NCBI GenBank assembly: GCA_000955795.1
Contig: JYOB01000003.1
Location: 248,001 to 312,000, forward strand
Direction: 5' to 3'
DNA: 64,000 bases
Source of the DNA: Burkholderiaceae bacterium 26
GTDB lineage: Bacteria > Pseudomonadota > Gammaproteobacteria > Burkholderiales > Burkholderiaceae
The notes beneath the pieces were generated by a model. The model worked only from the letters and a program-made list of their open reading frames with translations. It was not told the DNA's origin and did no database searches. The position numbers and the translations under genes are program-made. Of this stretch, positions 16,327-26,126 are shown piece after piece (positions within the stretch are counted from its first letter, which is position 1; every line of letters starts with the position of its first letter).

Positions 16327-19205
16327 TACGCAGCGCTCCGTTGTTCACCAGCGCCGAACAGGTTGTCGGTGCAGCGCTTGCAGAGGGTCGGATGGGTCGC
16401 GTCGTGGCCGACGTCGGCGCGGTAGTGCCAGCAGCGCTCGCACTTGGCGTGCGTGGACGGCACCACGGTGATGAGCAGATCGCCGCCTTCCGGCGCGCGC
16501 TCCAGCTTGGCCGCGGACGTGATCAGGACGAAGCGCAGGTCGTCGCCGAGGCTGGCCAGCGCGTCATGCACCGATTCACCCGCCGACACCGTCACTTCCG
16601 CCTGCAGCGACGAGCCGATCTTGCCGTCGATGCGCAGCGCTTCCAGTTGCTTGGTCACTTCGCCGCGCACGTTACGGATGGCGGCCCACTTCTCCAGCAG
16701 CGCGCTGGCGCCTTGCGGCACCGGAGCGTTGTAATAGGTGCTGGTGAAGATGGTGTCGGTGTGCTCCGTGCCGTGCGCAAACACCTGCCATGCCTCTTCG
16801 GCCGTGAACGACAGGAACGGCGCCATCCAGTGCAGCATGGCCTGGGTGATGTGATACAGCGCATTCTGTGCGGAGCGGCGCGCCACGGAATCGGGCGCAG
16901 TCGTGTACAGGCGATCCTTCAGCACGTCGAGGTAGAAGCCCCCCAGGTCTTCCGAGCAGAACGTCTGCAGCTTGGCGACCACCGGGTGGAATTCGTACAC
17001 GTCGTAGTGCGACAGCACTTCTTTCTGCAGCGCATCCGTCAGCGCCACGGCGTAGCGGTCGATCTCGAGCCATTGCTCGGTCGGCAGCGCGTGCTTGGCG
17101 TGGTCGTAGTCCGTCAGGTTGGCGAGCAGGAAGCGCAGCGTGTTGCGGATGCGGCGATAGCCTTCCACCACGCGCTTCAGGATTTCATCCGAGATGGCCA
17201 GTTCGCCCGAGTAGTCGGTCGAGGCCACCCACAGGCGGATGATCTCGGCGCCCATCTTGTTGGCGATTTCCTGCGGCGCGATCGTGTTGCCGATCGACTT
17301 GGACATCTTGCGGCCTTCGCCGTCCACCGTGAAGCCGTGCGTGAGCAGGCCCTTGTACGGCGGCTTGCCGTACAGCATCGAAGCCGTCAGCAGCGACGAG
17401 TGGAACCAGCCGCGGTGCTGGTCGGAACCTTCCAGATACAGATCAGCCAGGCGACCGTCCGGCAGGTCGGCCGAAGCGTCGTACAGATCCGCCGCGTGCG
17501 AGCCGCGGATGACGTGCCAGTGCGTCGTGCCCGAGTCGAACCACACGTCGAGCGTGTCGCGGTTCTTCTCATACATGTCGGCTTCATCGCCGAGCAGCTC
17601 GCGCGGGTCGAGCGTCTGCCAGGCTTCGATGCCGCTCTTTTCGATGCGCTGGGCGACCTGCTCCAGCAGCTCAGGCGTGCGCGGGTGCAGCGCGCCGGTT
17701 TCCTTGTGCACGAAGAAGGCCATCGGCACACCCCATTGGCGCTGGCGCGAGAGCGTCCAGTCCGGGCGGTTGGCGATCATGTTGTGCAGGCGCTGCTTGC
17801 CCCACGACGGGTAGAACGCCGTCGCGTCGATGCCCGCGAGCGCGGTCTCGCGCAGCGTGGCGTTGCCGTCGTTGGGCTGCACGTCCATCCCCGCGAACCA
17901 CTGCGACGTGGCGCGGTAGATGATCGGCGTCTTGTGGCGCCAGCAGTGCATGTAGCTGTGCGGGTGCTTGTGCGCGTCGAACAAGTTGCCGGACTCGCGC
18001 AGCACTTCGACGATTTTCGGATTGGCATCCCAGATCATCTGGCCGCCAAACAGCGGCAGCGTTGATGCGTACACGCCGTTGCCCATCACCGGGTTGATGA
18101 TTTCCGAGTCGGGCATGCCGTGTGACTTGCAGGACTGGAAGTCTTCCACGCCATACGCTGGCGCAGAGTGGACGATGCCGGTACCGGTGTCGATGGTCAC
18201 GTAGTCGCCCAGGTAGACAGGCGAAGTGCGGTCGTAGCCCGCGTCCATCTTGGCGAGCGGGTGGTGGAAGCGCGCGCCCGAGAGCGCGGCGCCTTCGCAC
18301 GTGGCCAGCACCGTGCCTTCAAGCTTCCAGCTTTGCAGGCAAGCCTCGACGCGCTCCTTGGCAACGATCAGCAGCCCACGCGGCGTGTCGACCAGCGCGT
18401 ATTCGATTTCCGGGTGCAGGTTCAGCGCCTGGTTGGAAGGGATCGTCCACGGCGTGGTGGTCCAGATCACGATCCAGCCTTGCTTGGCCTTGAGCACGTC
18501 AGCACCCACGTGGAAGGCGCTGGCCAGTGCGTCGATATCGGCAAATGGGAAGCCGACATCGATCGACAGATCGGTACGGTCCGCGTATTCCACTTCGGCT
18601 TCCGCCAGCGCCGAGCCGCAGTCGAAGCACCAGTTGACCGGCTTCAGGCCGCGAAAGACGTAGCCCTTCTCCAGGATCTTGCCCAGCGCACGCACCTCGT
18701 CCGCTTCGTTGCGGAAGTTCATGGTCAGGTACGGATCGGCCCAGTCGCCCAGCACGCCCAGGCGCTCGAAATCCGCTTTTTGGCGCGCGATCTGGCCGGT
18801 GGCGTACGCACGCGCCTTCTCTTGCACTTCCTGGACGGGCAGGCCCTTGCCGAACCGCTTTTCGATCTGGATCTCGATCGGCATGCCGTGGCAATCCCAG
18901 CCCGGCACATAGACAGCGTCCAGGCCGGTGAGGCCGCGCGCCTTGATCACCATGTCCTTGAGGATCTTGTTGACCGCGTGGCCGATGTGCAGATCACCGT
19001 TGGCATACGGCGGGCCGTCATGCAGGATGAACTTCTTCGCGCCCTTGCGCGCAGCGCGGATCTTCTTGTAGAGCTGCTTGTCCTGCCATTGCCTTACCCA
19101 TTGCGGCTCGCGCTTGGGCAGATCGCCGCGCATGGGGAACGGGGTGTCCAGCAGGTTGACCGGGTACTTGCTCTTCTCCGGCGTGGGCTTCTTGGCGTCA
19201 GACAT
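16326..19205 (-). CDS. ileS: isoleucine-tRNA ligase
   Basis: 959 aa class I synthetase. The HIGH signature occurs in [14 protein letters not shown] (residues 73-76) and KMSKS in [12 protein letters not shown]. The CP1 editing domain lies between, with [14 protein letters not shown]. The C-terminal zinc knuckle [12 protein letters not shown]...CKRC is complete. The true start is ATG 19205 ([20 protein letters not shown]), the family-like N-terminus; upstream in-frame sequence is Ser/Arg/Pro-rich non-coding. Lies between ribF (110 bases upstream) and lspA. Confidence 0.98.
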   Translation of the reverse strand: MSDAKKPTPEKSKYPVNLLDTPFPMRGDLPKREPQWVRQWQDKQLYKKIRAARKGAKKFILHDGPPYANGDLHIGHAVNKILKDMVIKARGLTGLDAVYVPGWDCHGMPIEIQIEKRFGKGLPVQEVQEKARAYATGQIARQKADFERLGVLGDWADPYLTMNFRNEADEVRALGKILEKGYVFRGLKPVNWCFDCGSALAEAEVEYADRTDLSIDVGFPFADIDALASAFHVGADVLKAKQGWIVIWTTTPWTIPSNQALNLHPEIEYALVDTPRGLLIVAKERVEACLQSWKLEGTVLATCEGAALSGARFHHPLAKMDAGYDRTSPVYLGDYVTIDTGTGIVHSAPAYGVEDFQSCKSHGMPDSEIINPVMGNGVYASTLPLFGGQMIWDANPKIVEVLRESGNLFDAHKHPHSYMHCWRHKTPIIYRATSQWFAGMDVQPNDGNATLRETALAGIDATAFYPSWGKQRLHNMIANRPDWTLSRQRQWGVPMAFFVHKETGALHPRTPELLEQVAQRIEKSGIEAWQTLDPRELLGDEADMYEKNRDTLDVWFDSGTTHWHVIRGSHAADLYDASADLPDGRLADLYLEGSDQHRGWFHSSLLTASMLYGKPPYKGLLTHGFTVDGEGRKMSKSIGNTIAPQEIANKMGAEIIRLWVASTDYSGELAISDEILKRVVEGYRRIRNTLRFLLANLTDYDHAKHALPTEQWLEIDRYAVALTDALQKEVLSHYDVYEFHPVVAKLQTFCSEDLGGFYLDVLKDRLYTTAPDSVARRSAQNALYHITQAMLHWMAPFLSFTAEEAWQVFAHGTEHTDTIFTSTYYNAPVPQGASALLEKWAAIRNVRGEVTKQLEALRIDGKIGSSLQAEVTVSAGESVHDALASLGDDLRFVLITSAAKLERAPEGGDLLITVVPSTHAKCERCWHYRADVGHDATHPTLCKRCTDNLFGAGEQRSAA

Positions 19206-19314
19206 GATGTGATGTGGGGCAGATTCGGGCAGATCGGATCGGTGCAAGCGCGGCTGACAGTGCAGGGCGCGCGTGCGCAGCGTGTGGCTTCTGGGCGGCG
19301 AACGTGTCGGCCGC

Positions 19315-20313
19315 CTACTGAATTCGGTCGGTGGCGGAGGTGGCGAAGTCGCGCCGAAGCGTTGGCGACTCGCCGGCTGGCGGAATGGGCAGCCCGAAGA
19401 ACTGCCGCGCGTGAACGCAGTCCTGCGCGATCGCGTCCTTGAGGGCATCGAGCGAATCGTAACGGGCCTCGTCGCGCAGCTTCTTCATGAACTCCACGCG
19501 CACCAGCTTGCCGTAGACGCTGGCGTGGTAATCAAAGATATGCACTTCCAGCAGCACGCGGCCTGAATCATCCACCGTCGGTCGCACGCCAATGCTGGCG
19601 ACGGCCGGCAGCGGCTTTTCGGCCAGCCCGTGCACCTGCACGACAAAGATGCCGGCCACGGCCGGCTTGCGATGCGAGATGCGCAAATTCAGCGTCGGAA
19701 AGCCCAGCGAGCGGCCGAGCTTTTGCCCGTGCACCACGTGTCCGCTGATGGCATAACCGTGCCCGAGCAGGCGGCGGGCGTGTTCCAGGTCACCGGCGGC
19801 CAGCGCCTCGCGCACGGCCGAGCTGGAAATGCGCACGCCGGACTCCGACACGGAGCCCATCTGCTCGACTTCGAAGCCAAACTGGGCGCCGGCGGCCTGC
19901 AGATAGTTGAAATCACCCGCCCGCTTGGCGCCAAAGCGGAAATCATCGCCCACCAGCAGCCAGCGCGTGTGCAGGCCATCGACCAGAACATTGCGCACGA
20001 ACTCGTCCGGCGTCTGCCCAGCGAAATGCGCGTTGAAATGCTCCACGACCACGCGGTCGACGCCCTGGCGACGCAGGCTTTCCAGCTTGTCGCGCAGCAG
20101 CGCAATGCGGGTGGGCGCGCGGTCCGGCATGAAGAATTCGCGCGGATGCGGCTCGAACGTCATCACCGTAAGCGGCAATCCGCGTGCGTCGGCCGCCGCG
20201 CGTGCGCGGGCCAGCAAAGACTGGTGCCCGCGGTGTACGCCGTCGAAGTTGCCGATGGTCAACGCGCAGGGCGCGCGACTTTCGGCGTTGGGCAAGCCGC
20301 GAAAGACTTTCAC
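19315..20313 (-). CDS. ribF: bifunctional riboflavin kinase / FAD synthetase
   Basis: 332 aa. Phosphorylates riboflavin and adenylates FMN. N-terminal nucleotidyltransferase: [20 protein letters not shown] with the HxGH-type motif, then [26 protein letters not shown] and [14 protein letters not shown]-terminal flavokinase domain: [20 protein letters not shown], followed by GFPTLNL, and GVRPTVD. The GTG start at 20313 matches family starts ([20 protein letters not shown]); no clear ribosome site. First gene of a ribF-ileS-lspA-DUF4180 series, the usual beta-proteobacterial order. Confidence 0.95.
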   Translation of the reverse strand: MKVFRGLPNAESRAPCALTIGNFDGVHRGHQSLLARARAAADARGLPLTVMTFEPHPREFFMPDRAPTRIALLRDKLESLRRQGVDRVVVEHFNAHFAGQTPDEFVRNVLVDGLHTRWLLVGDDFRFGAKRAGDFNYLQAAGAQFGFEVEQMGSVSESGVRISSSAVREALAAGDLEHARRLLGHGYAISGHVVHGQKLGRSLGFPTLNLRISHRKPAVAGIFVVQVHGLAEKPLPAVASIGVRPTVDDSGRVLLEVHIFDYHASVYGKLVRVEFMKKLRDEARYDSLDALKDAIAQDCVHARQFFGLPIPPAGESPTLRRDFATSATDRIQ

Positions 20314-20487
20314 GAGAAGCGTCGGTGGTCGAGGAAAGGAGAAGTGCGATTTCGTGCCGGATTGGCCTGACAGCCACCAAAATCCAGCAAAACGCACATT
20401 ATATAAGGGATTGCCCCATCCCCGGCGCGCACGCGGGTGGGTGTCGGGGTGTTGCACAATCGTCCGAACGGTGCGCCCGCGCGGCGC

Positions 20488-22365
20488 ATGCTTGCGGCAC
20501 AATCCGATATCCAGTTCCTACCCGATATCTCCTTGAACGCCTCGCTGCGCCTTTTCTTCGCCAAGTTCGGGCTTGCCAGCCGCGCGCCGCTCGAACTGGA
20601 CGCCCGCGCCAAGCTGCTCGCCGCCGTGCATCGCGGGGCGCCCATGGGGATTGCCGCCTCGGTCGTGCTGCCCGCCTTGACGGTCGCCGCGTTCTGGGAC
20701 GCCTCCAACCGCCCGGTCCTGCTGGGCTGGTGTCTGATCATGCTGTGCCTGACGGCGTCAGGCCTGCGCTTCTATTTTGGCTATCGCTATGACCTGACCC
20801 GCATGACGCTGGCCGCGCACACCCGCAAGTGGTGGACGGGCATGCACGTCATGTCGGCCGTGGGTGGGGTGGCGTGGGGCTGTTCGGCGGGGCTGTATCT
20901 GATGTCGCCGTCGCTGGAGTTCAGCAGCCTGCTGATGATCGTGATCATCGGCGTGGCGGCGGCAGCCGTGTTGTCGCAGGCGCCCGTGCCGTCCAGCCTG
21001 CTGATCCTCGGGACGGGCATCCTGGCGCCGCACTTTGTGCTGGCCGACCAGGCATTTCCGGGACACGGGCTGTATTTGCGCGGCGTGCTGCTGTTCTTTG
21101 CGGCCCTGCTGACCCGGCATGCCGTCAACATCCACAACACGCTGGTGCGCGAAATCCAGCTGGAGAACGAGAGCCGCCAGCTTGCGCGCCGCTATCAGGA
21201 CGAGAAGCAGCGCGCGTTGTCGGCATCGGAAGAAAAATCGCGCTTCCTGGCTGCCGCCAGCCACGACTTGCGTCAGCCGGTGCATGCGATCGTGCTCTTG
21301 GTGGAAGCGCTGCGGGCCCGCAACCAGTCGGAATCCTTGGCGCCGCTGGTGGAGCAATTGGCCTCGGGCGCTGCGACCATCGATCTGCTGTTCCGCTCGC
21401 TGCTGGACCTGTCCAAGCTGGAGAGCCGCAAGACCTCGCCGACGCTGGAGCCGGTGGATCTGGGCGAGGTCATCACCGAAGTGGTCCAGCAGTTCATGCC
21501 GGATGCGCGCGCCAAGGGTCTGGCGCTCACGGCGCGCATTCCGCCGCTGCCGGTGTTCGGGATGGCCGAGCCGGTGCTGCTGCGCCGGGCGCTGTTCAAT
21601 CTGCTGCAGAACGCGCTGCGCTACACCGAGCGCGGCGGCGTGATGGTGGCGCTGCGCGTGCGCCAGAAGCATCTGCGGATCGAGGTGTGGGATACCGGCA
21701 TCGGCATCGCGCCTGAGCATCAGAAAGACATCTTCTCGACGTACTACCAGGTTGAAAACCCGGAACGCGATCCGAGTCAGGGCCTGGGTTTGGGCCTGTC
21801 GATCTACAAGGAATGTGTGCGTCTGCTGCGCGGCACGTTTGGCGTGCGCTCGGTGCCGGGGCGCGGCTCGATGTTCTGGATGGCACTCCGGCCGGTGCCC
21901 GCCGAGATCAAGGCACCGCTGGCCACGCAGCCACGCGCCGAGCAGAAGCGTGCAGTGCTTGATCAGCCGCGGTTCTCGGGCGTGGTGCTGGTCGTGGACG
22001 ACGACCAGCAAATCCGTAAGGCTTGGCACGCGCTGCTCGAAGCGTGGGGCGTGGAAGTCCACAGCGCCGCCGATGGCCGCTCCGCCGAGCAACTGCTGGC
22101 GCGCGGCATCCGCCCGCAGATCATCTTCTGCGACCTGCGCCTGCCCGGCGAGGAGGATGGCCTGCAGCTGCTCGAGCGCTGGCAAGTCAGCCATCCCGAT
22201 GCCCACGCCGTGCTGCTGACCGGCGATCGCAACTCCGCCGCCCTCGCGCGCGCCGAAGAAGCCGGCTACCTGCTACTTGCCAAACCGATGGACCCGAACA
22301 TGCTGCGCGTGCTGCTCAAGCGCTGGCTGCGCGGCCGCTCAGCCGAGCCGCAGGTCGCTTATTGA
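20488..22365 (+). CDS. hybrid sensor histidine kinase / response regulator, multi-spanning sensor
   Basis: 625 aa. About six N-terminal helices between residues 52 and 210 (for example PMGIAASVVLPALTVAAFW, SLLMIVIIGVAAAAVLS) with no large periplasmic loop, so it may sense a membrane or cytoplasmic cue. A short coiled region follows, then HisKA with His259 (AAASHDLRQPVHAI), HATPase with N-box NLLQNALRY (371-379), DTGIGIAP (402-409) and GLGLGLS (432-438). A C-terminal receiver (499-612) has Asp549 and Lys599. A NarL-type regulator lies convergently downstream. Ligand unknown. Confidence 0.85.
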   Translation: MLAAQSDIQFLPDISLNASLRLFFAKFGLASRAPLELDARAKLLAAVHRGAPMGIAASVVLPALTVAAFWDASNRPVLLGWCLIMLCLTASGLRFYFGYRYDLTRMTLAAHTRKWWTGMHVMSAVGGVAWGCSAGLYLMSPSLEFSSLLMIVIIGVAAAAVLSQAPVPSSLLILGTGILAPHFVLADQAFPGHGLYLRGVLLFFAALLTRHAVNIHNTLVREIQLENESRQLARRYQDEKQRALSASEEKSRFLAAASHDLRQPVHAIVLLVEALRARNQSESLAPLVEQLASGAATIDLLFRSLLDLSKLESRKTSPTLEPVDLGEVITEVVQQFMPDARAKGLALTARIPPLPVFGMAEPVLLRRALFNLLQNALRYTERGGVMVALRVRQKHLRIEVWDTGIGIAPEHQKDIFSTYYQVENPERDPSQGLGLGLSIYKECVRLLRGTFGVRSVPGRGSMFWMALRPVPAEIKAPLATQPRAEQKRAVLDQPRFSGVVLVVDDDQQIRKAWHALLEAWGVEVHSAADGRSAEQLLARGIRPQIIFCDLRLPGEEDGLQLLERWQVSHPDAHAVLLTGDRNSAALARAEEAGYLLLAKPMDPNMLRVLLKRWLRGRSAEPQVAY

Positions 22366-22377
22366 CGGTAATGTGAA

Positions 22378-22399
22378 ACGGCGCCGTGAAGGGCGCCGT
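22378..22399. terminator. GC-rich hairpin between convergent two-component genes
   Basis: ACGGCGCC (22378-22385), loop GTGAAG, GGCGCCGT (22392-22399). A strong stem, but neither side has a good T-run, so termination ability is uncertain. It is the only structure in the 60-base gap. Confidence 0.45.
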
Positions 22400-22425
22400 C
22401 AGAATGCTCAGATGAGGCGGCTGGA

Positions 22426-23091
22426 TCAGGCAGCGCCGGTCAGGCGAAAGCGTTCCATGCGCGAGATGATCTGGATGCGCGTGCGTACGCCCAGCCGCTG
22501 CAGAATCGCCGAGACGTGTTCTTTGACGGTGTTTTCCGTCAGGCCCAACTGGCGCGCGATCGACTTGTTGGGCAGGCCTTCGAGCAGCAGCGCCAGCACC
22601 GAGCCCTGGCGCGGCGTCAGCCCCAGTTCTGCCGGCGTGATGGGAATGCCGTGCGAGGCACCGCCCTTGCCGTTGATGCCGCCCATATCGTCTTCGGACG
22701 GGAACGACGCATCGCCGCCGAAAATGCCGGCCACCGCCTTGGAGAAAGCATGGGCATCGGCGTGCTTGCCGATGAAGCCGATGGCGCCCAGCGCTTGGGC
22801 CTTGGCGACGATTTCCGGCGTGTTTTCCGCCGACATGAAGGCAAAGCGTGCTTCTGGCAGTTTGCCGCGCAGTTCGCGCATGGCGTCGAAGCCCGTGCAA
22901 TCGGACAGCCACACGTCCAGCAGTACGACGTCCGGTCGGACGCCTTCCTCCACCAGCGCAAGCGCCTGGCGCCGGCCAATAGCCGCGTGCACCTGAACTT
23001 CAGGCAAGGCGTGTGCAAGAAACGTGGTCGTGCCAGATAAGGCGAGAGGGTGGTCGTCGACCACCAGCAGGCTACGCAGCGAGCTCGTCAT
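22426..23091 (-). CDS. response regulator, NarL/FixJ family
   Basis: 221 aa. N-terminal receiver: VVDDHPLALSG acidic pocket, phospho-acceptor Asp59 (VVLLDVWLSD), and Lys in GAIGFIGKHAD. C-terminal LuxR-type helix-turn-helix: LTPRQGSVLALLLEGLPNKS followed by IARQLGLTENTVKEHVSAIL. An unusual Gly-rich linker (GGDASFPSEDDMGGINGKGG) joins the domains. It faces the hybrid kinase tail to tail, so a functional pair is plausible but not shown. Target genes unknown. Confidence 0.9.
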   Translation of the reverse strand: MTSSLRSLLVVDDHPLALSGTTTFLAHALPEVQVHAAIGRRQALALVEEGVRPDVVLLDVWLSDCTGFDAMRELRGKLPEARFAFMSAENTPEIVAKAQALGAIGFIGKHADAHAFSKAVAGIFGGDASFPSEDDMGGINGKGGASHGIPITPAELGLTPRQGSVLALLLEGLPNKSIARQLGLTENTVKEHVSAILQRLGVRTRIQIISRMERFRLTGAA

Positions 23092-23493
23092 TCTTATTCC
23101 CCGGTGAGGGCAATGCCCTCTTGTTGTTGTACGCGTGTCGACCCGGCGCGGGCGATGGTCGACGGGCCGGGTGTCTCACCCTGTGCCGATCGACTGTCAC
23201 GGTATTGCCCGCACGATGTTGCAGCGCAGGATGAACAGGCGTTTGATACGCGTCGGATCATCGCTGGCAGCCCACCCGACCCCTCGGGAGCGCGGACAAT
23301 TATGGCGCTGAGATTATCAGAGCGCGCCAAAGCGCGCCAACGGTTGCCCCTTCCTTTTGCTGGCATGACAGAGTTTTTGCCGGCATGCGTCGGCAAAATG
23401 CCACGGTGGCTGCAAAAGCGCCCGCGGCATGGCTGCGAAGGCGTCACACCCGATTTTCTCGGGGAACTCCGGCGCACTTGATAAAATGCCGCG
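23092..23493. other. 400-bp intergenic region upstream of purN
   Basis: Divergent promoter space for the regulator and purN. No gene recognised. A perfect 8-bp dyad TTTTGCCG-N8-CGGCAAAA at 23375-23398, about 100 bases before purN, is the only clear structure; it could be an RNA hairpin or a protein site. Confidence 0.45.
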
Positions 23494-24144
23494 ATGAAAA
23501 ACATCGTCATTCTCATTTCCGGACGCGGTTCCAATATGGAAGCCATTGTCCGCGCCTGTCAGGCCGAAGGTTGGTCGGGACGCATTGCCGCCATCATTTC
23601 TAATCGGCCCGATGCGGCAGGACTTAAATTTGCCGCGTCGCACGACATCGCCACCGCGGTGGTCGATCACAAGGCGTTCCCCGATCGCGACAGCTTTGAC
23701 GCCGCCCTGGCGCAGGTGATCGACGGCTTTTCGCCTGATCTGGTGGTGCTGGCCGGCTTTATGCGCATCCTTACGCCGGGCTTTGTCAAGCGCTACGCCG
23801 GGCGCATGCTGAACATTCATCCGTCGCTGCTGCCGTGCTTCCCTGGCTTGCATACGCACGAGGCCGCGTTGGCCATGGGCGTGAAGGTACATGGCGCGAC
23901 GGTGCATTTCGTCACCGCTGACCTGGACCACGGCCCGATCGTGCTGCAGGCCATCATCGACGTGCGCCAGGACGACACGCCTGACTTGCTGGCCGGGCGG
24001 CTGCTGGCGCAGGAACACACGATTTATCCGCGTGCCGTACGCTGGTTCGTGGAAGGGCGGTTGTCGATCGAAGACGGTGTTGTGCGCGTCTCTCCGGATG
24101 AATCGCAGCTTGTTATTGGCGTCAACGCCCGGGAGGCAGCATGA
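23494..24144 (+). CDS. purN: phosphoribosylglycinamide formyltransferase
   Basis: 216 aa. Transfers a formyl group from 10-formyl-THF to GAR, the third step of purine synthesis. Visible motifs: LISGRGSNMEAI (phosphate binding), ISNRPDAAGL, MLNIHPSLLPCFPGLHTH with the catalytic Asn and His, and HGATVHFVTADLDHGPI with the catalytic Asp. Length is usual. The stop overlaps the next gene's ATG (ATGA), so it heads a purN-methyltransferase-nuclease series. Confidence 0.97.
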   Translation: MKNIVILISGRGSNMEAIVRACQAEGWSGRIAAIISNRPDAAGLKFAASHDIATAVVDHKAFPDRDSFDAALAQVIDGFSPDLVVLAGFMRILTPGFVKRYAGRMLNIHPSLLPCFPGLHTHEAALAMGVKVHGATVHFVTADLDHGPIVLQAIIDVRQDDTPDLLAGRLLAQEHTIYPRAVRWFVEGRLSIEDGVVRVSPDESQLVIGVNAREAA

Positions 24145-25535
24145 GTCAGGATCGTCAGCGTTCGCGCGGCAATGGAAACGGCGGATCGGGCAACAAGCGC
24201 GCGGGTTCCGGTGGCGGTGGCTGGTATCGGGCACCGCAGGGCAAGCCCGCGCCGCGCAGCGCCCCGCGCCCGCGCACGGGCGTGCATGGCAGCCATCTGG
24301 AGCACCTGGATAAGGTGCTTGCGCGCCTGCTGCACTTTGCGGCGCCCGCCGACATGGTGGTCAGCCAGTACTTCCGTGAGCACCACGAACTTGGCCACCG
24401 CGAGCGCGGCATCATCGCCGAAGCGGCCTTTGCCGTGCTGCGCCGCAAGGTTGAATTCGGTCAGTTTGCCGAGAGCGGCACTGGCCCCGCGCGTCGTCGC
24501 CTGGTGCTGCTCGGCTTGCTGCAGACGGCCGGGCGTGAGGCTATCGCCCCGTTCCTGAACCCGGCGGAGGCCGAATGGCTGGATCGCTGGGAAAACCGCG
24601 ACCGCGCCGCGCTGGCGGCCCGCGTGCGCGCCAATCTGCCCGACTGGCTCTTCGATGCGCTGGTTGCACAGCACGGTGCGGACTTCACCGAAGCACTGGC
24701 GCAAGCGTGGCTCACGCCCGCGCCGCTGGACTTGCGTGTGAATACGCTCAAGGGCGAGCGCGAAGCCGTGCTCGCAACACTGGCCGAAGCCGGTATCGAG
24801 GGGGCTGCAGCACCGCTGTCGCCGGTGGGCATTCGCCTAGCGGGCAAGCCGGCGTTGAACAAGCTCGATATCTTCACCAACGGCACGGTCGAGGTGCAGG
24901 ACGAGGGCAGCCAACTGCTCTGCCAATTGCTGGCACCCAAGCGCGGCGAGATGGTGGTCGATTTCTGTGCCGGCGCTGGTGGCAAGACCCTGGCGATTGG
25001 CGCGGCGATGCGCTCGACGGGGCGCCTGTATGCCTTCGACGTATCGGAAAAACGCTTGTCGAACCTGGGCCCGCGCCTGGCGCGCAGCGGCCTGTCGAAC
25101 GTGCATCCGGGCCGCATTGACAGCGAGCACGATGCCAAGGTCAAGCGGCTGGCGGGCAAGATCGATCGCGTGCTGGTCGACGCGCCTTGCAGCGGTTTGG
25201 GCACGTTGCGCCGCAATCCGGACCTAAAGTGGCGCCAATCTGCGCAGGCCGTGGAAGAAATGTCGGCCAAGCAGCTGTCGATCCTGACATCGGCGGCGCG
25301 GCTGCTGAAGCCGGGTGGCCGCCTCGTCTACGCGACCTGCAGCGTGCTGGCGCGCGAGAACCAGCAGGTGGTCGAGCAGTTCCTGGCCGCCCATGAAGAC
25401 TTCGTGCTCGTGCCCGCCGGTGAGGTGCTAGCCGCGCAGAAGATCGCCCTGGAAATGGGGCCCTACCTGGAACTGTATCCGCACACGCACCAGACCGACG
25501 GCTTCTTCGCGGCCGTGCTGGAGCGCCGCGCATGA
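24141..25535 (+). CDS. RsmB/NOP-family RNA (cytosine-5) methyltransferase
   Basis: 464 aa. Uses S-adenosylmethionine. The N-terminus is an Arg/Gly-rich disordered tail of about 45 residues (GNGNGGSGNKRAGSGGGGWY), followed by a NusB-like region and the catalytic domain: VDFCAGAGGKTLAIGAAM (SAM site), DAPCSGLGTLRRNPDLKW and VYATCSVLARENQ, the two cysteines used in m5C catalysis. It lacks a strong match in length to E. coli RsmB, so the exact target (16S C967 or another site) is uncertain. Overlaps purN and the nuclease gene by 4 bases each. Confidence 0.88.
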   Translation: MSQDRQRSRGNGNGGSGNKRAGSGGGGWYRAPQGKPAPRSAPRPRTGVHGSHLEHLDKVLARLLHFAAPADMVVSQYFREHHELGHRERGIIAEAAFAVLRRKVEFGQFAESGTGPARRRLVLLGLLQTAGREAIAPFLNPAEAEWLDRWENRDRAALAARVRANLPDWLFDALVAQHGADFTEALAQAWLTPAPLDLRVNTLKGEREAVLATLAEAGIEGAAAPLSPVGIRLAGKPALNKLDIFTNGTVEVQDEGSQLLCQLLAPKRGEMVVDFCAGAGGKTLAIGAAMRSTGRLYAFDVSEKRLSNLGPRLARSGLSNVHPGRIDSEHDAKVKRLAGKIDRVLVDAPCSGLGTLRRNPDLKWRQSAQAVEEMSAKQLSILTSAARLLKPGGRLVYATCSVLARENQQVVEQFLAAHEDFVLVPAGEVLAAQKIALEMGPYLELYPHTHQTDGFFAAVLERRA

Positions 25536-26101
25536 TGCTGCGCCGCTTGGGTTGGCTGCTGGCCGCATGGCTGGTGTTTGCCGCAGGTGGCGTGGCGCAG
25601 GCCCGCGGCACGCCACCAGTGCTGCCAGCCAAGGGCACGGTGCAGGCTGCGTTCACGCCCGACGACGACATCGAAGGGTTGTTGGCCGATGCCATCGATC
25701 AGGCGCACGAGCAGGTACTGGTGCAGGCGTATCTGCTGTCGAACAAGGCGATTACGCGTGCGCTGCTGGCGGCGCATCAGCGCGGCGTGGATGTGCGTGT
25801 GCTGGCCGATCGCGAGCAGATGATGCGCTCCGGCGGCAGCCGCGTGCCCGAGGTCGCCAATGCGGGCATTCCCGTCTGGCTAGAGGTGCGCTACAAGAAT
25901 GCGCACAACAAGGTCATCGTGATCGACCCGCGCGGCGCGCATCCAGTGCTGGTTACCGGCAGCTTCAACTTTACGCAGACCGCGCAGCGCGGCAATGCCG
26001 AAAACGTCCTGATCGTGCGCGGCGACGCCGATCTCGCCCAGCGCTATGCCGCCAATTGGCAGAAGCATGTGGGCGATGCGTTGCCCTATCGGACCCAATA
26101 A
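25532..26101 (+). CDS. secreted phospholipase D-family nuclease (Nuc-like, single HKD)
   Basis: 189 aa with a signal peptide MMLRRLGWLLAAWLVFAAGG-VAQARG. One HKD motif, AHNKVIVIDPRG (H-x-K-x4-D), followed by VLVTGSFNFTQTAQRGNAEN. Single-HKD members such as the Salmonella plasmid Nuc dimerise to make an active phosphodiesterase on DNA/RNA. Periplasmic location is inferred. Start overlaps the methyltransferase stop by 4 bases; no toxin/immunity neighbour is visible. Confidence 0.82.
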   Translation: MMLRRLGWLLAAWLVFAAGGVAQARGTPPVLPAKGTVQAAFTPDDDIEGLLADAIDQAHEQVLVQAYLLSNKAITRALLAAHQRGVDVRVLADREQMMRSGGSRVPEVANAGIPVWLEVRYKNAHNKVIVIDPRGAHPVLVTGSFNFTQTAQRGNAENVLIVRGDADLAQRYAANWQKHVGDALPYRTQ

Positions 26102-26126
26102 GGGTTCGCAATAACCGATCACGCTA

